A stretch of DNA of 48,220 bases from Chitinophagaceae bacterium (GTDB lineage: Bacteria > Bacteroidota > Bacteroidia > Chitinophagales > Chitinophagaceae), in the NCBI GenBank assembly GCA_025933775.1, contig JAICZH010000009.1:1-48220 (forward strand), in the 5' to 3' direction. The notes under the pieces were generated by a model. The model was not told where the DNA came from. It saw only the letters and a program-made list of their open reading frames with translations, and made no database searches. Below, piece by piece: positions 42,956-48,220 of the stretch (position 1 is the stretch's first letter; each line of letters begins with the position of its first letter). The translations under genes were made by a program, and so were the position numbers.

Positions 42956-45900
42956 TTATTGAAAACGTATATGTCTTGTTTCACCTTTATTGTTTTTTAT
43001 ATCTATCGAAGAAACATTATTACCAATCGTTATAAACCTTCCCGATTGTGATAAGAAAGAAGAACCATAATCAATTTCACGTTTTTGTTTTTTACCATTT
43101 TTATAAGTGATGACGGCGCTTTCATCAAAAGGCATGAAAGGTATTATTTTATTATTTCCTTTCAATTCAAAAATTTTTAATGGCCCTTTGTTTTGGCTTG
43201 CTGCAATTAAATATTTTCCCTGTTTATTTTTTAATGCAACCATAGCTTTTCCATTACCAGGAATATAAATGCCACTTTGTAAAATTGATAATGGTGTAAA
43301 GTATCCTTTGCCATCGCCCTGCAACATCAAACCATTTAATGCATCATATCTTCCCACACTTACTTCGGTTCCATAATCGTTGCCATTAATTAATACATCA
43401 GGGTTTCCATCGTTATTAAAATCACCAACCAACATTCCATTAATTACTGAAAGCTGCGCCTGTGCCGGCAAAGGAATCATTGTAAATTTTCCTTTTCCAT
43501 TATTTTTTAATAAAGCAGAATAAAAATAATTGGCATGAAGTTGTAAAGCCCCCTTTCTCTGTTCCGGAGTTAAAATGGAATCCATAGGAGCCACGGCAAA
43601 TGATTTATAATTTTCAAATCTTTTTCTTATACCAATCATTTGAGTTAATATATCATCACGCGATTGAGCAGGAAAATCTTTTCTTGTTGTATCAGTTTGC
43701 GAAGCGGGCAAATACAAAGAAGGGAATGCGTCGTAGGTTCCATTATTATCAAAATCTTTTGCAATAATACTTACCGGATATTTTTCATCTCCTTTATAAA
43801 AAGAATTTAAACCAAGATTTCCTACGATATAATCCATGTTACCATCATTATCAAAATCGCCTGCTACGATTGAATTCCACCAGCCGATTTTATTTTGCAC
43901 ACCTGTTGCTGCAGTTACATCTTTAAAAATTCCATGATCATTTTTAAAAAATCGTAAAGGCATCCATTCGCCTGCGAGTATCAGGTCGGGCCAACCGTCA
44001 TTATCAAAATCAGTAAACAATGCATCGCATACGAGTCCAATATTTTTTAATTGTGGCGCAACTTCGTTAGTAACATCTGTAAATTTTATATGACCATTTT
44101 TACTATCATTTCTAAATATAAAACTGGATACAGGTTTTGGATAATAACCCGGGTCCACTCTTCCCGAAACAAATAAATCGAGATCGCCGTCTTTATCATA
44201 ATCAATCGCACGCACACACATTTTACTGGTAAAGTTTTGAGGGAGCTCCGTAGTATCTTCAGTAAAGTTTCCTTTGCCATCATTGATATATAATTTATCC
44301 TGGTAGCAGGCTGTATTTCTTGCGCCCTGGTAACCGCCGCTGGTAATATACATATCGAGATCGCCATCGCCATCTGCATCAAATAACAAAATGCCCTCAT
44401 CGCCGGAATCTTTTTTTCGTGTATCCGTGACCGTTAGTAACGGTTTTTGAATAAATTTTCCATTGGGTTGTTGTAAAAATAAAGTGGCGCTACGATAATA
44501 AGAACCCCCGCAAACAATATCATCTAAACCGTTTCCATCAACATCTCCCACAGCAAGCGATGGGCCGTATTCAGATAATTTATGAGGAAGCGTTTTCTGA
44601 ATATTAAAATCTATAAAATCACTATCCCGGTCTGCATAATTTATTTTTACAGAATCTGTAATATCTTTAAATAAAGCATTGCTGTCAATTTTTAAAGATG
44701 GGCGTACATAAAAATCATGTGCATCTTTTTTGTTGATGATGATGGTGCGATTGACAGCAACATGTTGCAGCAATTGTTCTTTTCCATTTTGCCATATTAC
44801 TATTAGCGAATCTATATTGGTTACATTGCCAAGCCCGAAATGAGGCTCAATCTGCATGGTAGATAAATAACCCCTGTACGGGCTTTGCTCATATACTTGT
44901 TGTTTGCCCCCGTAAAATAATTTTATAATTGTTCCTAATCCATTTACGTTTTGAGAATCGCCCTGCAATTTTATGGCGAGATAATTTGAGTGATTTGTTT
45001 TGGAATTCATGGAAGTGTTTTCATAAACCGATGCTTCGTCATTAATGTTATTAACGATCATATCCATGTCTCCATCATTATCAAGATCGGCGTAAGCAGC
45101 GCCGTTTGAAAAAGTGGTATCGGTTAATCCCCAGCTATTAGTAGCATCAGTAAAAGTTAAGTTGCCATTATTATGAAAAGCATAGTTGTGCAACTTCACA
45201 GTTGGTATTTGCGAAAGTGTTAAGCTCATGCTTGCCACCTGTGCCGATCCCATACGAAAGCTAACAAAGTCGTGATCGGTTATATCTTTTGGAAAACCAT
45301 TTGTAATTACAATATCTCTGAAACCATCATTGTCAAAATCAGTAACCAATGGGCACCAGCTCCAGTCAGTTTGCGAAATGCCTGAATAAAAGCCTATATC
45401 ACTAAAAATGGGATCGCCAATGGAATCACCTCCATTCAATCTCGGGCCTTCATTTAACTGTAAAGTATTTCTTACATATTGATATTGGTAGCCGTACAAA
45501 TCACTGTTCTGATACGTTCGGTAGTTATTGCTACCGAGCATCATTTTCTTTCGGTAATTATCTTCAGGATTCATATCAAGCTCTACAACATCTGCCAGTC
45601 CATCATTATTAATATCAATTACATCCTGTCCCATTCCATTGGCGGAAGTATGTTTAAAATACGTTGCCGCTTTATCAGTAAAAGTGCCGTCGTGATTATT
45701 AATATATAAAACATCATTTGAATTAAAATCATTGGTAACAAGAATATCTTTCCATCCATCGTTATTAAAATCGGCAATGTTTACGCTATGGCTGTATCCT
45801 TCCATTGTAATGCCTGCCTGTTTAGAAACATTGGTAAATACAGGATGTTTTAAAACCGGATTCCAGTCGTTTCTGTACAATCTGCCTGTGCTTGGGAAAG

Positions 45901-46549
45901 AACCATCATTTATTTTTGGGCGAAACACGGAAGGATTATTTTGCGGTAAAATTTCATTTACGGCAAGATACATATCAAGATCGCCATCATTATCATAATC
46001 AAAAAAAGCCGCCATAGTAGAATGCGTTGTATCGTTCAATCCATATTCTGCAGCCATTTCTTTAAATACAGGCACTCCATTTTTATCCAATCCCTGGTTG
46101 ACGTATAAAAGATTCTCTCTTTTTGCAGGGTCTTTTTCCATAGCAACGCATACATATATATCCATCCACCCATCATTATTAATATCAACCACTGAAACAC
46201 CTCTGCACCACCTGCCTTCGCCGGTAACTTTCGCTTCATTGGTTACATCTTCAAATTTAAGATTGCCTTTGTTTAAATATAATTTATTGGAAACGACATT
46301 GCCTGTAAAATAAATATCCTGCAAACCATCATTATTAAAATCGCCGATGCCCACTCCGCCGCCGTTATAAATGTTTGTTACTTTAATTGGATTTAAAGAA
46401 TCGTTTTCAACAATTTTATTATTGAAATGAATACCGGAATGAGAAGACGGAACTATGTGAAATAAAGTATCAGGTTGATGTTTACAACCCATCATGAATA
46501 TAAAACAAGAAAGAAAAGATAAGTATAAAAAAAAGCGATGCGATTTCAT
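42956..46549 (-). CDS. Large VCBS/FG-GAP and ASPIC/UnbV lipoprotein
   Basis: Lipoprotein of 1197 aa; the signal peptide ends FMMGC-KH with Cys22. Many Ca2+-loop repeats are visible (DFNNDGLQD, DINNDGWMD, DYDNDGDLD, DFNNDGWKD, DINNDGLAD, DFDNDGFRD, DLDNDGDMD in the first half). An ASPIC/UnbV-type segment follows at about residues 520-600 (NYLAIKLQGDSQNVNGLGT ... YRGYLSTMQIEPHFGLG). A second set of repeats fills the C-terminal half (DVDGNGLDD, DADGDGDLD, DYDKDGDLD, DFDNDGWPD, DFDNDGNMD, DFDNNGTYD, DFNNDGNPD). It probably forms two propellers joined by the ASPIC module. Such proteins often accompany SusC/SusD in Bacteroidota. It sits between the SusD gene and the cytochrome-VCBS gene. A surface binding role is the best guess. 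Confidence 0.92.
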   Translation of the reverse strand: MKSHRFFLYLSFLSCFIFMMGCKHQPDTLFHIVPSSHSGIHFNNKIVENDSLNPIKVTNIYNGGGVGIGDFNNDGLQDIYFTGNVVSNKLYLNKGNLKFEDVTNEAKVTGEGRWCRGVSVVDINNDGWMDIYVCVAMEKDPAKRENLLYVNQGLDKNGVPVFKEMAAEYGLNDTTHSTMAAFFDYDNDGDLDMYLAVNEILPQNNPSVFRPKINDGSFPSTGRLYRNDWNPVLKHPVFTNVSKQAGITMEGYSHSVNIADFNNDGWKDILVTNDFNSNDVLYINNHDGTFTDKAATYFKHTSANGMGQDVIDINNDGLADVVELDMNPEDNYRKKMMLGSNNYRTYQNSDLYGYQYQYVRNTLQLNEGPRLNGGDSIGDPIFSDIGFYSGISQTDWSWCPLVTDFDNDGFRDIVITNGFPKDITDHDFVSFRMGSAQVASMSLTLSQIPTVKLHNYAFHNNGNLTFTDATNSWGLTDTTFSNGAAYADLDNDGDMDMIVNNINDEASVYENTSMNSKTNHSNYLAIKLQGDSQNVNGLGTIIKLFYGGKQQVYEQSPYRGYLSTMQIEPHFGLGNVTNIDSLIVIWQNGKEQLLQHVAVNRTIIINKKDAHDFYVRPSLKIDSNALFKDITDSVKINYADRDSDFIDFNIQKTLPHKLSEYGPSLAVGDVDGNGLDDIVCGGSYYRSATLFLQQPNGKFIQKPLLTVTDTRKKDSGDEGILLFDADGDGDLDMYITSGGYQGARNTACYQDKLYINDGKGNFTEDTTELPQNFTSKMCVRAIDYDKDGDLDLFVSGRVDPGYYPKPVSSFIFRNDSKNGHIKFTDVTNEVAPQLKNIGLVCDALFTDFDNDGWPDLILAGEWMPLRFFKNDHGIFKDVTAATGVQNKIGWWNSIVAGDFDNDGNMDYIVGNLGLNSFYKGDEKYPVSIIAKDFDNNGTYDAFPSLYLPASQTDTTRKDFPAQSRDDILTQMIGIRKRFENYKSFAVAPMDSILTPEQRKGALQLHANYFYSALLKNNGKGKFTMIPLPAQAQLSVINGMLVGDFNNDGNPDVLINGNDYGTEVSVGRYDALNGLMLQGDGKGYFTPLSILQSGIYIPGNGKAMVALKNKQGKYLIAASQNKGPLKIFELKGNNKIIPFMPFDESAVITYKNGKKQKREIDYGSSFLSQSGRFITIGNNVSSIDIKNNKGETRHIRFQ

Positions 46550-46583
46550 GTAAGTTAAATACTGATGGATGTAAATTAATAAA

Positions 46584-46608
46584 AAAGAGGTAGGGTTGCT
46601 ACCTCTTT
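46584..46608 (-). terminator. Intrinsic terminator or attenuator between SusD and the VCBS gene
   Basis: AAAGAGGTAG (46584-46593) and CTACCTCTTT (46599-46608) form a perfect 10-bp stem around GGTTG, with A/T runs on both sides. On the minus strand the stem is followed by TTTATTAAT, as expected of a Rho-independent terminator. It lies 24 bases past the SusD stop codon, before the VCBS start at 46549. Confidence 0.85.
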
Positions 46609-46632
46609 AAAAAAAAATGACATTATTATAAA

Positions 46633-48220
46633 TTAGTAACCGGGATTTTGTTTTAGTAAAGTTTTCCCTTTTGAATTTTGGGCGTCAATTTCTCCTAATG
46701 GAAGAGGATAAATTTCATTCTTTCCTGCAGTAAATTTGGCGCCGGCATTAAACGAAAAGAAACCAGGTCTGGAGTATTCAGCAGCTGCATAAGCATTCAA
46801 TTCAGCAGCCATTGAAAAACCACCAACTCCATCCCATCTTTGTAAATCAAAGAAACGCTGCCCTTCCATTCCCAATTCCAATTTTCTTTCAAATTGTATA
46901 TCCCTACGTGCAGTAGCTTGATCCGGGAAATCAGAAGGATATTGCGCTACTAAATAATTATCGGCGGGCGTAGCATTCACAGCGTAAGTACCGGTACCAG
47001 GATCATAGTTGCTGTTTTTATACACCCAACCTGTAGCATCAGCAGCTCTTGCTCTTACCATATTTACGTAAACTGTAGCTTGGTGTAAAGACCCTACCTC
47101 TGTTTCAGCTTCAGCAGCCATTAAAAGCACATCTGAAAAGCGCATTAAGTTTGTATTTACAGCATCCATTTGAGTAGGTCCCCAGAAACTCGTTTCAGTT
47201 GATGAAACAGTGCCTGTTCCAGCTTTCGGATATACATTTTTCTTTGGGCTCATCCAACCATCGCCAGAGACATCACGAATCCAGTCATTTTTCGGATAAG
47301 GACCCCAATCCAAATAAGGAATACCAGGTCTGCCAACAGTCCAGTCTAATCTTGGATCAACAGTGCCTGTATAAGGAGCACCCGGACCACTAATATTGTT
47401 ACCTGTGTTAAATGTAGTGAACATAGGCAATCCCTGGGCATCTGTTTTATATGAATTAGCAAGGCTAATTGATGGATTGTTGAAACCGCAACAACCACCC
47501 GGGCCACCACCATTTGGGAAGTTAAGGTTATCGCCATAATTGCCATTAGTTCCCGATCCGTCGTTTACTGAGTTTTGTACTGCAAATACGGATTCCGCGC
47601 TGTTATCTGTTGCGGCATTAAAATTTTGTTCAAATTTTACTAAGGCATATTTATTTCCTTTTGCTGTTTTTCCAGAGGCAATTATTTGATCGAATAAAGC
47701 TTTTGCTTCTGTAAATTTATGTTCAAACATATAGGTTTTTGCAAGGAATGAAGCGGCCGCCCATTTATTAGCTCTGCCAGGCTGGGGCTGAGTTTCCGGA
47801 AGATTATTCATTGCATACATAAAGTCAGCCTCAATCTCCGGATATATATCTACATAATTACCTGATGCATCAATATTTGAAACTGAGAAGACGCTATCTA
47901 AAGTAATCCCGTCTCCTACATATGGTACATTTTTCCACATTTTTTTTGCTTCCAAATGCCAGTAGCCTCTTAAAAAACGGGCTTCTCCAGAGATAGTTGC
48001 CTGATCAGAAGCAGCAATATCTTTAGCAAGAGCCATAGTCCTTAATACATCATTAGCTCTTTGAATACCGTGATATATTGCCACCCATTTTTGATCCAAA
48101 TAAGGATTACTAACAACATAAGCCCAGTTTTCAAGATTTGTAATATCTCCTTGGTCTGAAGCTACAGATCCTTTATAAGAATCGCCACCATCGACGCTTC
48201 CAAAAACCCAGTCAGAAGGC
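46633..48220 (-). CDS. RagB/SusD family lipoprotein, N-terminus outside the window
   Basis: SusD-like protein of which at least 528 residues are visible. The frame stays open from the TTG-type internal position at 48099 to the window edge (upstream residues read PSDWVFGSVDGGDSYKGS and onward), so the signal peptide is missing. Family features are the N-terminal DWVFGS-GDSYKGS and WVAIYHGIQRANDVLRTM, SGEARFLRGYWHLEAKKMWKNVPYVG (the TPR-like helix), RANKWAAASFLAKTYMFE, and the C-terminal MAAEAETEVGSLHQATVYVNMVRARAA and RDIQFERKLELGMEGQRFFDLQRWDG. A glycine-rich NGGGPGGCCGFN loop stands out mid-protein. It is of a different subtype from the SusD at 226-1806. A SusC gene is expected just upstream, outside the window. 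A terminator follows its stop codon. Confidence 0.93.
   Translation of the reverse strand, partial: PSDWVFGSVDGGDSYKGSVASDQGDITNLENWAYVVSNPYLDQKWVAIYHGIQRANDVLRTMALAKDIAASDQATISGEARFLRGYWHLEAKKMWKNVPYVGDGITLDSVFSVSNIDASGNYVDIYPEIEADFMYAMNNLPETQPQPGRANKWAAASFLAKTYMFEHKFTEAKALFDQIIASGKTAKGNKYALVKFEQNFNAATDNSAESVFAVQNSVNDGSGTNGNYGDNLNFPNGGGPGGCCGFNNPSISLANSYKTDAQGLPMFTTFNTGNNISGPGAPYTGTVDPRLDWTVGRPGIPYLDWGPYPKNDWIRDVSGDGWMSPKKNVYPKAGTGTVSSTETSFWGPTQMDAVNTNLMRFSDVLLMAAEAETEVGSLHQATVYVNMVRARAADATGWVYKNSNYDPGTGTYAVNATPADNYLVAQYPSDFPDQATARRDIQFERKLELGMEGQRFFDLQRWDGVGGFSMAAELNAYAAAEYSRPGFFSFNAGAKFTAGKNEIYPLPLGEIDAQNSKGKTLLKQNPGY

Noticed and set aside
44421-44443. CCGTGACCGTTAGTAACGG inside the large VCBS gene resembles the 22-bp gene-end motif.
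   Set aside because: Only the ACCGTTAG core is shared, it is inside coding sequence read as LLTVTDT, and it lacks the GTATATGCG half.
1-48220. CRISPR arrays, tRNA or rRNA genes, transposases, prophage and toxin-antitoxin pairs.
   Set aside because: None was recognised; the only toxin-antitoxin trace is the truncated nucleotidyltransferase at 36161-36310.

Overview
The window is AT-rich DNA from a member of the Bacteroidota, most likely a Chitinophagaceae-type soil or freshwater bacterium. The evidence is two SusC/SusD outer-membrane glycan-uptake systems, many signal-peptide II lipoproteins with a CKK or C-polar start, FG-GAP/VCBS and ASPIC/UnbV lipoproteins, GH144-type endo-beta-1,2-glucanase homologues (the family founder is from Chitinophaga), and CGCAAAG-type dispersed inverted repeats. 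No tRNA, rRNA, CRISPR array, transposase, prophage or integrase was recognised. The species cannot be named from the sequence alone.

Layout. (1) 1-5054, minus strand: a SusC-SusD-fasciclin lipoprotein unit. Three palindromic LacI/PurR-like operators (5265-5343) lie upstream of susC. (2) 5527-11553: transport and envelope housekeeping. A minus-strand amino-acid permease is divergent from a plus-strand series of Glt-type symporter, DedA protein, MFS transporter and GT9 glycosyltransferase. (3) 11554-17156: a four-PAS orphan histidine kinase, a DUF922 putative metalloprotease, and a manganese/iron module of a DtxR/MntR repressor with an apparent operator overlapping an Nramp transporter fused to a UspA domain. 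(4) 17439-19091: an alpha-glucan phosphorylase homologue that has serine where the PLP lysine is expected. (5) 19128-23304, minus: a secreted aldose 1-epimerase and two different GH30 enzymes. (6) 23464-24108: a DUF892/YciF ferritin-like protein. (7) 24412-30010, plus: four overlapping genes for a glycosyltransferase, UDP-galactopyranose mutase, a GH1-like/RmlD-like fusion and a second GH1-like protein. (8) 30011-48220, all minus: a large polysaccharide-utilisation-like locus with a partial SusD, two VCBS lipoproteins (one with a cytochrome c motif), a small lipoprotein, two tandem GH144 homologues, a PhyH dioxygenase, a nucleotidyltransferase remnant, a Gfo/Idh/MocA oxidoreductase, GH43 and GH3.

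How the parts fit. The GH30 pair, the GH144 pair and the GH3 enzyme all point to beta-glucans (beta-1,6 and beta-1,2 linkages are the best guesses from family knowledge). SusC/SusD importers capture the products, GH3 and the aldose epimerase finish the sugars, and the GH43, PhyH and oxidoreductase suggest a substituted or mixed glycan. Substrates are inferences. The least explained module is the overlapping 24412-30010 operon. It combines UDP-galactofuranose synthesis with two GH1-like proteins that have no signal peptide, one of them fused to a sugar-nucleotide reductase domain, and looks like a biosynthetic rather than a degradative system.

The window also holds several short repeat families: a 22-bp motif at three minus-strand gene ends, GC-rich palindromes inside or beside genes (one within GH43 coding sequence, one in the N-terminal codons of the GT9 gene), CGCAAAG-type inverted repeats in three intergenic gaps, and a nested inverted-repeat element upstream of GH43.
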